Source: Streptomyces sp. F63
GTDB lineage: Bacteria > Actinomycetota > Actinomycetes > Streptomycetales > Streptomycetaceae
Assembly (NCBI RefSeq): GCF_018070345.1
Contig: NZ_JAGPXX010000001.1
Coordinates: forward strand, 434,001-498,000
Length of the DNA: 64,000 bases
Direction: 5' to 3'
In this document: one piece after another, positions 1 through 8,327 of the stretch
Layout: the number at the start of each line of letters is the position of its first letter
Position numbering within the stretch: position 1 is the stretch's first letter
The notes under the pieces: generated by a model
Database searches by the model: none
Seen by the model: only the letters and a program-made list of their open reading frames with translations
What the model was told of the DNA's origin: nothing
Translations under genes and position numbers: made by a program

Positions 1-503
1 CCGCCAAGTACGCGGCGATGGCCTCGGCCCTGTTCCTGCTGACCGCGGCACCGCTCGTCGTCCTCTACGCGGGCGCGCTGCTGGCCAAGCTGGACTTCGC
101 CGACCAGACCAAGGGCTTCGGCCAGGGACTGGCCTCGGTCGCCGTGCTGTCCGTGCTCTTCGCCGGTATCGGGCTGGTCGTCGCCGCGCTCACCCCCCGC
201 CGGGGCTTCGGTGTCGCCGCCGTCATCGCCGTGATGACCATCTCCTACGGCGCGGTGAGCACCGTCCAGGCGATCGCCTGGGAACAGGGCAACGAGCAGG
301 CCATCGGCTGGCTCGGCCTGTTCTCGCCGGTCACCCTCGTCGACGGTGTGCAGTCGCTGTTCCTCGGCGCGGACTCCGCCTTCCCCGGCGGCGAGGGGCC
401 GTCCGGCGTGCTCGCCGGAATCGTCTACCCGGCGGTGGTCCTCGGGCTGATCGCCGGTTCCCACGCGCTGCTGATGCGCCGCTACCGGAAGGTCGGGCTG
501 TGA
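1..503 (+). CDS. ABC-2 type transporter permease, C-terminal part (5' end outside window)
   Basis: The reading frame is open from base 3 and enters from outside the window. The visible 167 or so residues are very hydrophobic and contain several membrane-spanning stretches separated by short loops, ending in a basic tail (RRYRKVGL). Its stop codon overlaps the GTG start of the ATP-binding subunit, and another permease follows, so this is the first of three genes of an ABC-2 type exporter. The substrate cannot be told from the sequence. The internal ATG at 18 is not a true start, because the frame is open upstream of it. Confidence 0.85.
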   Translation, partial: AKYAAMASALFLLTAAPLVVLYAGALLAKLDFADQTKGFGQGLASVAVLSVLFAGIGLVVAALTPRRGFGVAAVIAVMTISYGAVSTVQAIAWEQGNEQAIGWLGLFSPVTLVDGVQSLFLGADSAFPGGEGPSGVLAGIVYPAVVLGLIAGSHALLMRRYRKVGL

Positions 504-1417
504 CCACCCTCAAGATCGACCACGTCTCCCGCTGGTTCGGCAACGTGGTCGCCGTCAACGACATCACCATGACCATCGGTCCCGGTGTCACCGGCCTGCT
601 CGGTCCCAACGGCGCGGGGAAATCCACCCTCATCAACATGATGGCCGGCTTCCTCGCCCCGTCGACCGGCGCCGTCACCCTCGACGAGACGGCGGTCTGG
701 CGCAACGAGGAGGCGTACCGGCGGATCGGCATCGTGCCGGAACGGGAGTCGATGTACGACTTCCTGACGGGACGGGAGTTCGTGCTCGCCAACGCCGAGC
801 TGCACGGGCTGAAGGACCCCGGCGCGGCGGCCGGGCGGGCGCTGGCCACCGTCGAGATGGAGTACGCGCAGAACCGGAAGATCGCCACGTACAGCAAGGG
901 CATGCGGCAGCGCGTGAAGATGGCCTCCGCGCTGGTCCACGAGCCGTCCGTCCTGCTGCTCGACGAGCCCTTCAACGGTATGGACCCGCGCCAGCGGATG
1001 CAGCTCATGGAACTGCTGCGGCGGATGGGGGACGAGGGCCGCACCGTGCTCTTCTCCTCGCACATCCTGGAGGAGGTCGAGCAACTCGCCCAGCACATCG
1101 AGGTGATCGTCGCCGGCCGGCACGCGGCCTCCGGCGACTTCCGGAAGATCCGCCGCCTGATGACGGACCGCCCGCACCGCTACCTCATCCGGTCCAGCGA
1201 CGACCGTTCCCTGGCCGCCGCGCTGATCGCCGATCCGTCCACGGCCGGCATCGAGATCGACCGGGCGGACGGGGCCCTGCACGTCCAGGCCGTCGACTTC
1301 CCCCGCTTCACCGAACTGCTGCCGCGGGTCGCCCGCGAGCACGGCATCCGGCTCCTCACGGTCTCGCCCTCCGACGAGTCCCTGGAGAGCGTCTTCTCCT
1401 ACCTCGTAACGGCCTGA
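500..1417 (+). CDS. ABC transporter ATP-binding protein
   Basis: This 305-residue nucleotide-binding subunit should power the flanking permeases. It has a Walker A motif (GPNGAGKST, near residue 35), an ABC signature-like YSKGMRQRVKMA near 134, Walker B LLLDEPFNGMD near 152 and a switch His in SSHILEEVEQ. The last 90 residues form the accessory domain usual for ABC-2 drug and lantibiotic-type exporters. The GTG start overlaps the upstream permease stop (GTGA), indicating translational coupling. The cargo is unknown; nothing nearby is a biosynthetic gene. Confidence 0.95.
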   Translation: MTTLKIDHVSRWFGNVVAVNDITMTIGPGVTGLLGPNGAGKSTLINMMAGFLAPSTGAVTLDETAVWRNEEAYRRIGIVPERESMYDFLTGREFVLANAELHGLKDPGAAAGRALATVEMEYAQNRKIATYSKGMRQRVKMASALVHEPSVLLLDEPFNGMDPRQRMQLMELLRRMGDEGRTVLFSSHILEEVEQLAQHIEVIVAGRHAASGDFRKIRRLMTDRPHRYLIRSSDDRSLAAALIADPSTAGIEIDRADGALHVQAVDFPRFTELLPRVAREHGIRLLTVSPSDESLESVFSYLVTA

Positions 1418-1448
1418 GCGGCCCTGCGGCTTGAAGGAGCCCGAACCG

Positions 1449-2168
1449 ATGTACAACTCCACGGTCGCCCGGCTCACCTACCGGGGCCTGCTCGGCCGCC
1501 GCCGGGCGCTGATCCTCTTCCTCCTCCCCGCACTGCTGCTGCTCATCGCGGTGGCGGTGCGCCAACTGGCGGGAGTCGACGACCAGATCGCCGCCGACGT
1601 GCTGGGCGGCTTCGCCCTCGCCACGATGGTCCCGCTCATCGGCGTCATCGCCGGCACGGGAGCGATCGGTCCCGAGATCGACGACGGCTCGATCGTCTAC
1701 CTGCTCGCCAAACCGGTGAAGCGGCCCACCATCATCGTCACCAAACTGCTGGTGGCGATCGCGGTGACGGTCGTCTTCTCCGCGGTGCCCACCCTGATCG
1801 CCGGGTTCGTCCTCAACGGCAACAGCCAGAACGTCGCCGTCGCCTACGCGCTGGCCGCCGCGGTCGCCTCCGTCGCCTACAGTGCCGTCTTCCTGCTGCT
1901 CGGCACGGTCACCCGGCACGCCGTCGTCGCCGGACTCGTCTACGCGCTGGTGTGGGAATCCCTGTTCGGGAGCCTGATCGAGGGCGCCCGGACGCTCAGT
2001 GTGCAGCAGTGGGCGCTGGCCCTCGCGCAGAAGACCGCGGACGGCGGACTGGTGACCTCCGACGTCGGCCTGGTCCCGGCGGTGGTGCTGCTGACCGTCG
2101 TCACGGCCGTCGCCACCTGGTACGCGGGACAGAAATTGCGCGTGCTGAAGCTGGCCGGGGAGGAGTGA
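1449..2168 (+). CDS. ABC-2 type transporter permease
   Basis: A 239-residue integral membrane protein, the second permease of the exporter. It starts with a basic N-terminus, then a strongly hydrophobic helix (ALILFLLPALLLLIAV), followed by about five more membrane segments. GPEIDDGSIVYLLAKPVKR in the first cytoplasmic region is typical of ABC-2 permeases of the NatB/YhaP kind. The ATG at 1449 was chosen over a TTG at 1431 because a GAAGGAG ribosome site at 1433-1439 lies the right distance upstream. It is the last gene of the operon; a strong hairpin follows. Confidence 0.9.
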   Translation: MYNSTVARLTYRGLLGRRRALILFLLPALLLLIAVAVRQLAGVDDQIAADVLGGFALATMVPLIGVIAGTGAIGPEIDDGSIVYLLAKPVKRPTIIVTKLLVAIAVTVVFSAVPTLIAGFVLNGNSQNVAVAYALAAAVASVAYSAVFLLLGTVTRHAVVAGLVYALVWESLFGSLIEGARTLSVQQWALALAQKTADGGLVTSDVGLVPAVVLLTVVTAVATWYAGQKLRVLKLAGEE

Positions 2169-2289
2169 GCCGAGGGCTGCGGACGCGGGCGCCGGACGGG
2201 CCGGGCGGACGGGCCGGGCGGACGGGGCCATGGGGCACCGGAACGACAGGCCGGTGGGACCGGCACGGCGGGACGGCGGGAACGGGACA

Positions 2290-2326
2290 GGCCGGGGCGC
2301 GCACCTCACAGGTACGCGCCCCGGCC
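2290..2326. terminator. Bidirectional hairpin terminator
   Basis: A perfect 12-bp inverted repeat (2290-2301 with 2315-2326, GGCCGGGGCGCG/CGCGCCCCGGCC) with a 13-nt loop lies between the convergent exporter operon and the DNA-binding-protein gene. No T-tract follows, as is usual in Streptomyces. Confidence 0.6.
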
Positions 2327-2353
2327 CCGGCCGTGCTTGGACGGGGACGACCG

Positions 2354-3088
2354 TCAGCGCCGGCCGCCCCGCGGGCGCGGGCACCGAGCCGTCTCCTGCT
2401 GAAGCTGCCGCAGCCCGGCATCCAGGCCGGCCATGCGCTCGCTCATCGCGCAGACGACGTCGTTGGTGTGGTCCAGCCGCCGGTCCATGAACGCGAGGCG
2501 GCGGTCCATCATGTCGAGCCGCGCGTCGATCCGGTCCAGCCGGTCGGAGGTCCTGCGCAGGACCGGACCGAGATCGCGCAGCGCGGCCCCGACATCGGCG
2601 CGGCAGGACTCGACGACGGTCACCCTGGCTTCGAGTGAGCGGTACCGGGATGGATGACTCCCCGTGCGCGGGGTGCCGGGGTGCTCCTCGACGTCGAGGA
2701 GGTACCCGCGGACCTCGCGCGCGACGGGGCTGTCCCGCAGCAGCATCGCCACGTTGAGTACAGCACGGCGGGTGAAGATCCCCAGGTTCGACCTGGCCTG
2801 TGGATAACCCCCTCCTGAATGGCGTGACAGGATGTCCTGCTTAAATCGACGCAGGTCAGCGCCTCGGAGCGTGACCATGCCATTGGATGACAGCTCGGCG
2901 CGGTGGCGCGCCACGAGTTGCCGGATCACGTCTTCGCTCACTTCGAAGTATCCGGCGACCATGCGCGTCGTGACGTGCAGGCCGTCCGGGAGCATCGACA
3001 GGGCCTTGACCTTGTCGAGCACGCCCGTGCGCACGGCGAGGCTGTCGCGGAGCGCGCGGGATTTGAGCAGTGCGGATTCGGGTGGCAT
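2354..3088 (-). CDS. Phage-antirepressor-like (ORF6N/Rha-type) DNA-binding protein with C-terminal coiled coil
   Basis: A 244-residue protein. Residues 25-140 look like the ORF6N/Rha/RhuM-type N-terminal domain: a helix-turn-helix-like stretch (VAGYFEVSEDVIRQLVARH), then LRGADLRRFKQD, then FTRRAVLNVAMLLRDSPVA followed by a helix that resembles the end of such domains. Residues 165-230 are a heptad-like array built on RRLxxMD and RLDxxDA units, so a coiled coil. The ATG at 3088 is preceded by GGGGGAGG; longer readings to 3265 have no ribosome site. These domains are known mainly from phage and toxin-associated proteins. No phage genes are adjacent. The assignment rests on pattern resemblance only. 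Confidence 0.6.
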   Translation of the reverse strand: MPPESALLKSRALRDSLAVRTGVLDKVKALSMLPDGLHVTTRMVAGYFEVSEDVIRQLVARHRAELSSNGMVTLRGADLRRFKQDILSRHSGGGYPQARSNLGIFTRRAVLNVAMLLRDSPVAREVRGYLLDVEEHPGTPRTGSHPSRYRSLEARVTVVESCRADVGAALRDLGPVLRRTSDRLDRIDARLDMMDRRLAFMDRRLDHTNDVVCAMSERMAGLDAGLRQLQQETARCPRPRGGRR

Positions 3089-3338
3089 GAGAGTGCCTCC
3101 CCCTTCCTTCCGGAACGGTTGGGGAACCTCCCCGTATCCAGGGACCAGGAGCGAAGGCTGCTCATGCGACCACGTACTCGATGACCGGTTCTGCCGCCCG
3201 GCAATCCGCCACTTCACGTACTCTCGACGCCTCGAACTCCAGTTGCCTCCACGCACGGTGGCCAACGAGCCGCCGGCGCGGCGGTCACGCGCGGCCGGAG
3301 ATCCGGCCGGGGGAGTCGGAGACCGCGAACCCGGGGGT

Positions 3339-4175
3339 TCAGCCGAAGAGGCGTTCCACGACGACGGCGATGCCGTCCTCGTCGTTGGAGGCCGTGACCT
3401 CGTCGGCGACGGACTTCAGTTCGGCGTGCGCGTTGGCCATGGCGACGCCGTAGCCGGCCCAGCCGAACATCGGGATGTCGTTGGGCATGTCGCCGAACGC
3501 GATGGTGTCCGCCGCCCGCAGCCCGAGCCGGCGGGCGGCCAGGGAGAGCCCCGTGGCCTTGCTGAGCCCCAGCGGCAGCAGCTCCACGATGCCCGCCCCG
3601 GACATCACCACGCCCACCAGATGCCCGGCGACGGTGCGCGCGACCCGGGCGAGGGAGTCGTCGTCCAGCTCCCGGTGCTGGATGTAGAGCTTGTTGAGCG
3701 GCGCGGACCAGACCTCGTCCATGTCCTGGAAGGTGAGGTACGGCAACGGACCCTGCGCTCGGTAGCCGGGGCCGACCAGCACCTCGCCGTCCAGTCCGTC
3801 CCGGCTCGCGGCCAGGGCCAGCGGCCCGGTCTCCGCCTCGATCTTGGCGACGGCCAGCCCGGCGAGCTGCCGGTCGAGGGTGACGGAGGTCAGCAGCCGG
3901 TGCTCGCCCGCGTGGTAGACCTGCGCTCCCTGTCCGCACACCGCGAGCCCCCGGTATCCCAGGTCGTCGAGGACGTGCCGCGCCCAGGGCACCGCGCGGC
4001 CGGTGACGACGATGTGCGCGGCGCCCGCGGCGGTGGCCGCCGCCAGCGCGTCCCGTGAGCGCGGCGAGACGGTGTCGTCGCCGCGCAGCAGGGTGCCGTC
4101 GAGATCGGTGGCGATCAGCCGGTAGGGGAGATGCCCGCCCGGGGCGTCCGGGCGGGCGGTGGCGGGGGCGCTCAC
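3339..4175 (-). CDS. HAD-superfamily hydrolase, Cof subfamily (IIB)
   Basis: A 278-residue cytosolic phosphatase. HAD motif I is DLDGTLL (residues 24-30, with both catalytic aspartates), motif II is in IVVTGR, and motif III/IV is in [14 protein letters not shown] near residue 235. The large cap between motifs II and III places it in the Cof/sugar-phosphatase branch. The GTG start overlaps the stop of serS (GTGA), so it is translationally coupled to seryl-tRNA synthetase. The family acts on sugar phosphates and flavin or pyridoxal phosphates; the true substrate is not readable here. Confidence 0.9.
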   Translation of the reverse strand: MSAPATARPDAPGGHLPYRLIATDLDGTLLRGDDTVSPRSRDALAAATAAGAAHIVVTGRAVPWARHVLDDLGYRGLAVCGQGAQVYHAGEHRLLTSVTLDRQLAGLAVAKIEAETGPLALAASRDGLDGEVLVGPGYRAQGPLPYLTFQDMDEVWSAPLNKLYIQHRELDDDSLARVARTVAGHLVGVVMSGAGIVELLPLGLSKATGLSLAARRLGLRAADTIAFGDMPNDIPMFGWAGYGVAMANAHAELKSVADEVTASNDEDGIAVVVERLFG

Positions 4176-5449
4176 GCGGTCACGGGCTCCAGGGTCTCGC
4201 GGCCGCCCAGGAAGGGGCGGAGCATCTCCGGTACGCGGACCGAGCCGTCCGGCCGCTGGTGGTTCTCCAGCAGCGCGACGATGGTGCGGGGTACGGCACA
4301 GAGGGTGCCGTTGAGGGTGGCCAGCGGGCGGACGTGCTTGCCGTCGCGCATCCGCACCGACAGCCGGCGGGCCTGGAACTCGGTGCAGTTGGAGGCGGAG
4401 GTGAGCTCGCGGTATTTGCCCTGTGCGGGAATCCAGGCCTCGCAGTCGAACTTGCGGGAGGCGGAGGCCCCGAGGTCACCGGTGGCCACGTCGATCACGC
4501 GGAAGGGCAGTTCCAGACCGGTGAGCCACTGCTTTTCCCACTCCAGCAGCCGCCGGTGCTCCGCCTCGGAGTCCTCCGGGGTGACGTAGGAGAACATCTC
4601 CACCTTGTCGAACTGGTGGACGCGGAAGATGCCGCGGGTGTCCTTGCCGTAGGTACCGGCCTCGCGGCGGAAGCAGGGCGAGAAGCCCGCGTAGCGCAGC
4701 GGCAGCCGGTCCGCGTCGAGGATCTCGTCCATGTGGTAGGCGGCGAGCGGTACCTCGGAGGTGCCGACCAGGTAGAAGTCGTCCTTCTCCAGGTGGTAGA
4801 CGTTCTCCGCGGCTTGGCCCAGGAAGCCGGTGCCCTCCATGGCGCGCGGCTTGACCAGCGCCGGGGTCAGCATCGGGATGAAGCCGGCCTCGGTCGCCTG
4901 TGCGATGGCGGCGTTGACGAGCGCCAGCTCCAGCAGGGCGCCGATCCCCGTCAGGTAGTAGAAGCGGGAGCCGGAGACTTTGGCACCGCGCTCGACGTCG
5001 ATCGCGCCGAGCAGCTGTCCCAGCTCCAGGTGGTCCCTCGGCCGGAAGCCCTCGGCCTCGAAGTCGCGCGCCGCCCCGATGGTCTCCAGGACGGTGAAGT
5101 CGTCCTCGCCGCCGACGGGTACCTCGGGGTGGACGAGGTTGCCGAGCCCGCTCAGCAGGCGCTGGGTCTCCTCGGCGGCCTCGTTCTGCTCGGCGTCGGC
5201 GGCCTTGACGGCGGCGGAGAGCTCGCCGGCCTTCTTCAGCAGCTCCGCCTTCTCCTCACCGGAGGCCTTGGGGATCAGCTTGCCGAGCGCCTTCTGCTCG
5301 GAGCGGAGTTCGTCGAAGCGGACGCCGGACGACCTGCGCCGCTCATCGGCGGAGAGCAGGGCGTCGACGAGGCCGACGTCCTCTCCACGGGCGCGCTGGG
5401 ACGCGCGGACACGGTCGGGGTCCTCACGGAGCTGGCGAAGGTCAATCAC
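4172..5449 (-). CDS. serS: Seryl-tRNA synthetase
   Basis: A 425-residue class II aminoacyl-tRNA synthetase that charges serine onto tRNA-Ser; length is normal. Residues 30-100 form the charged antiparallel coiled-coil arm that grips the long variable arm of tRNA-Ser. The catalytic core shows the TSE serine-binding motif (230-232), motif 2 [14 protein letters not shown] (260-273) and motif 3 around [20 protein letters not shown]. It starts at ATG 5449 after a long non-coding gap and is followed by the overlapping HAD phosphatase gene. Three serine tRNA genes lie elsewhere in this window. Confidence 0.98.
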   Translation of the reverse strand: MIDLRQLREDPDRVRASQRARGEDVGLVDALLSADERRRSSGVRFDELRSEQKALGKLIPKASGEEKAELLKKAGELSAAVKAADAEQNEAAEETQRLLSGLGNLVHPEVPVGGEDDFTVLETIGAARDFEAEGFRPRDHLELGQLLGAIDVERGAKVSGSRFYYLTGIGALLELALVNAAIAQATEAGFIPMLTPALVKPRAMEGTGFLGQAAENVYHLEKDDFYLVGTSEVPLAAYHMDEILDADRLPLRYAGFSPCFRREAGTYGKDTRGIFRVHQFDKVEMFSYVTPEDSEAEHRRLLEWEKQWLTGLELPFRVIDVATGDLGASASRKFDCEAWIPAQGKYRELTSASNCTEFQARRLSVRMRDGKHVRPLATLNGTLCAVPRTIVALLENHQRPDGSVRVPEMLRPFLGGRETLEPVTA

Positions 5450-6034
5450 GGCTCCAGGCTACCGGTGCGGGCCCCTGACCCTCGACACCGATATTCCCGG
5501 GAGCGTTTTGTCCCTTTTGCTTTGAAAAGGGAAAAGGGTGAGGTGAGCCGGAATGGACTCCGTGGCCGGCTGCCGATGCCGCCGCGGGTGGCCGGGCGGT
5601 GAACGGGGCCGATCGGGCGGAGGGCTGGGGAGTTGCCGGGGAGGCATTTCGCCGCGCGGGTTTTCCACAGGTGGGGGCGGGGGTGGAGGGTTTATCCACA
5701 GGGTGTGCGCGAGGGCTGTGGAAGTCGGAATTGATCATTCCTGCTTCTTTCGTGCGGGCCGATGGATTCCCGTCTCAAACCCATTCCACACACTCTTTCG
5801 GGCGGTAATGCCTCACTCCATGGAGTGCTCGCGAAGAATTGTGCTGACGAAAAGGGATCAGCGGCATTGTGGAGGAAAGTGGAGATCATGGGGCGTTTTG
5901 TCGATTATGTCCGATTCTCGTGTCGACTTGTCCCCAGGCGGGCACTCCAGCCTGTGGATAACTCGGCGTGCTGTACACAGCCGGCCGCAGTGCTCATTCC
6001 TGCCGCTCGGGCCACACCGGCCCGCAACGGACGC
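5450..6034. other. 585-bp non-coding gap between serS and pheA
   Basis: No convincing gene is present. The stretch from about 5690 to 5960 is visibly richer in A/T than its surroundings and carries several DnaA-box-like nonamers. The promoter of serS must lie at its left end. Short ORFs here lack ribosome sites and have atypical composition. Confidence 0.7.
5661..5961. promoter_or_regulatory. Cluster of DnaA-box-like nonamers
   Basis: TTTTCCACA lies at 5661-5669, a perfect TTATCCACA at 5692-5700, TTGTCCCCA at 5928-5936 (one mismatch to the Streptomyces box TTGTCCACA), and a second perfect box in the opposite orientation at 5953-5961 (TGTGGATAA). They sit in the A/T-richer intergenic DNA far from any dnaA gene. 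They could titrate DnaA or regulate serS; binding is not shown. Confidence 0.4.
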
Positions 6035-6970
6035 TCAACTCCGCCCGTCGAGACAGCGCGTCAGCCAGTCGGAGGCGGCCGAGAACTCCTCGTCCGTGGT
6101 CCCGCGCCGCAGCGGCGGCAGTTCCTCCGGCGTCACACCGGCGCGCGGATAGGAGCCGAGGAAACGAACCCTGGGGCAGATCCGTTTCAGACCCATCAGG
6201 GCCTCGCCCACCCGGCGGTCCGTGATGTGCCCCTCACAGTCCACGGAGAAGCAGTACCGGCCGATTCCCTCGCCGGTCGGACGCGACTCGATGCGCATCA
6301 TGTTGACCCCGCGGGCCGCGAACTCCTGGAGCAGTTCCAGCAGTGCTCCGGGATGGTCATCACCCAGCCAGATCACCACGGACGTCTTGTCGGCACCGGT
6401 CCGCGCCGCGGGCCGGGCGGGCCGGCCGGCCAGTACGAAGCGGGTCACCGCGTTCTGCGCGTCATGGATATCGGTGACCAGCGGCTTCAGCCCGTATGTC
6501 GCTGCCGCGAACTCCCCCGCGAAAGCCGCGTCGTACCGCCCCTCCTGCACCAGCCGGGCTCCGTCGGCGTTGGAGGCCGCGGACTCCCACTGGACGTCCG
6601 GGAGGTGCGCCGACAGCCACTTGCGGACCTGCGGCTGCGCCACCGGGTGCCCCGTCACCGTCTTCACGTCGGTCAGCTCGGTGCCGGGCCGGACGAGCAG
6701 CGCGAAGGAGATCGGCAGCAGCACCTCGCGGTAGATCATCAGAGGCCTGCCGGTGGCCAGCTCGTCGAGAGTGGCGGTGACCCCTCCCTCGACCGAGTTC
6801 TCGATCGGGACCAGCGCGGCAGCCGCCTCCCCGGACCGCACCGCGTCGAGCGCGGCCGGGACGGAGACCATCGGCACCAGTTCGCGCGTCGCCGCCTCCG
6901 GCAGGGTCCTGAGCGCGGCCTCCGTGAAGGTGCCCTCGGGGCCCAGATACGTGTAGCGGCTGACGGACAT
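6035..6970 (-). CDS. pheA: Prephenate dehydratase
   Basis: A 311-residue enzyme that converts prephenate to phenylpyruvate in phenylalanine synthesis. The catalytic domain (1-190) begins YTYLGPEGTFTEAAL, contains PIENSVEGGV and ends with the conserved threonine in NAVTRFVLAG. Residues 205-290 are an ACT domain with the ESRP phenylalanine-sensing motif (MMRIESRPTGEG), so feedback inhibition is expected. ATG 6970 was chosen because GAAGGAG lies 10 nt upstream. It is a monofunctional dehydratase without chorismate mutase, as usual in actinomycetes. Confidence 0.97.
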   Translation of the reverse strand: MSVSRYTYLGPEGTFTEAALRTLPEAATRELVPMVSVPAALDAVRSGEAAAALVPIENSVEGGVTATLDELATGRPLMIYREVLLPISFALLVRPGTELTDVKTVTGHPVAQPQVRKWLSAHLPDVQWESAASNADGARLVQEGRYDAAFAGEFAAATYGLKPLVTDIHDAQNAVTRFVLAGRPARPAARTGADKTSVVIWLGDDHPGALLELLQEFAARGVNMMRIESRPTGEGIGRYCFSVDCEGHITDRRVGEALMGLKRICPRVRFLGSYPRAGVTPEELPPLRRGTTDEEFSAASDWLTRCLDGRS

Positions 6971-7091
6971 CGCTGCGGGGCTCCTTCTCATGGGGAGCCT
7001 CCCACCATACCGGCGGCCGGGGAGACCGGCCCGCCGGCCGGGAGTGCTCCCCGCGCGGCCTCGTACGGCGCTCGCCGCTCCCCGTACGGGC

Positions 7092-8327
7092 TCATCCCTC
7101 CAGCAGCTCCCGGCCCACGTAGCCGTCCGGCCCGCAACCGCCCGGCACCGCGAAGAGGCCGCTCGCCTCGTGCCGGATGAAGGGCGACAGCGCGTCGCCC
7201 CGGTCCAGCTTGCGCTGCACGGGGATGAAGCCGCGCAGCGGGTCCGCCTGCCAGCAGACGAACAGCAGACCCGCGTCCGGAACCCCTTTCGCGTCGTAGC
7301 CGTCGTGGAAGGAGAAGGGACGCCGCAGCATGGCGGCCCCGCCGTTCGTCTCCGGCATCGAGATCCGGGCGTGCGCGTTGGCGGGGACGACGGGCCGGCC
7401 GTCGGAGCCGGTCTTCTCCAGGTCCAGGGGCGTGGTCTCGGTGCCGCCCGACAGCGGCGCACCGTTGTCCTTGCGGCGCCCGATCACCCGTTCCTGCTCC
7501 TCCCGCGACAGTTCTTCCCAGTCGTCGAGCAGCATCCGGATACGCCGTACCACGGCGTACGAGCCGTGCGCCATCCATTCCGGATCCTTCGCCCCGCCGC
7601 CCTCGGGCACGAAGACCCGCTGCTGGAAGTCCGCCTCCTCCGGTCGCGGATTCCGGGTGCCGTCGACCTGGCCCATCAGATTGCGCGTGGTCATCGGCCG
7701 GGCCGTCGCCCCGGCGGAGCGGTTGAAGCCGTTCATCTGCCAGCGGACCCGGGCCGTCCCCGCGGCGTCCTTCTGGAGGGCGCGCAGGGCGTTGAAGGCG
7801 ACCAGTGCGTCGTCGGCGCCGATCTGGACCCACAGATCGCCGTTGCTGCGCCGCGGGTCCAGGGCATCGGACGAGAACGCGGGCAGCGGATCGAGTGCGG
7901 CGGGGCGGTGATCCTCCAGTCCCGTGCGACCGAAGAAGCTGTGCCCGAAGCCGAAGGTGACGGTGAGGGAGGACGGGCCGGCGTCCAGGGCGATCCCGGT
8001 GTCGTCCGCGGCCGCACGGCCCGCGGTCAGCCGCTCGGCCGTCCGGGACCAGCGGCGCAGAAGGGCGGCCGCCCCCTTCCGGCCGGCGTCCGGCAGCAGA
8101 TCGAAGGCGGCCAGATGCCCGCGTGACTGCGGGGCGCCGATGATGCCGGCCTGATGTTTCCCGTGAAACATCACGGTGGTGGAGCCCACGGTGCTGAGCG
8201 CCGGGGCGTCGTCACCGGCGAGCGCGGTGCCCGCCACGCCGCCCGCCGCGCCGGCGACGAGGCCGGCGGCACCGGCCGCGCCCGCGGTTCCGAGGAGTGC
8301 GCGCCTGGAGAGGGGAGAAGTGTTCAT
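7092..8327 (-). CDS. dtpA: Tat-exported DyP-type haem peroxidase (DtpA-like)
   Basis: A 411-residue dye-decolourising peroxidase. The N-terminus carries a twin-arginine signal (SRRALLGTAGAAGAAG) and is cut after an Ala-rich stretch. The family GxxDG motif appears as MGQVDGTRNP near residue 210, and NAHARISMPE probably holds the proximal haem histidine. Its ATG overlaps the stop of the CopCD gene (ATGA). In S. lividans the homologue DtpA works with Sco and ECuC in extracellular copper delivery to the oxidase GlxA. The same operon layout suggests the same role here; no glxA lies in this window. Confidence 0.92.
   Translation of the reverse strand: MNTSPLSRRALLGTAGAAGAAGLVAGAAGGVAGTALAGDDAPALSTVGSTTVMFHGKHQAGIIGAPQSRGHLAAFDLLPDAGRKGAAALLRRWSRTAERLTAGRAAADDTGIALDAGPSSLTVTFGFGHSFFGRTGLEDHRPAALDPLPAFSSDALDPRRSNGDLWVQIGADDALVAFNALRALQKDAAGTARVRWQMNGFNRSAGATARPMTTRNLMGQVDGTRNPRPEEADFQQRVFVPEGGGAKDPEWMAHGSYAVVRRIRMLLDDWEELSREEQERVIGRRKDNGAPLSGGTETTPLDLEKTGSDGRPVVPANAHARISMPETNGGAAMLRRPFSFHDGYDAKGVPDAGLLFVCWQADPLRGFIPVQRKLDRGDALSPFIRHEASGLFAVPGGCGPDGYVGRELLEG

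Noticed and set aside
482..1477. Minus-strand ORFs opposite the ABC ATP-binding gene
   Set aside because: Shadow frames; the plus-strand gene has all Walker and signature motifs.
2808..2816. TGTGGATAA DnaA-box match
   Set aside because: A single box inside the coding sequence of the DNA-binding-protein gene, expected by chance; unlike the cluster at 5.7-6.0 kb.
4055..5602. A 515-codon plus-strand ORF
   Set aside because: Antisense to serS; its apparent protein has no domain and no ribosome site.
5762..7180. A 472-codon plus-strand ORF starting in the serS-pheA gap
   Set aside because: Most of it is antisense to pheA; the intergenic part has no ribosome site.
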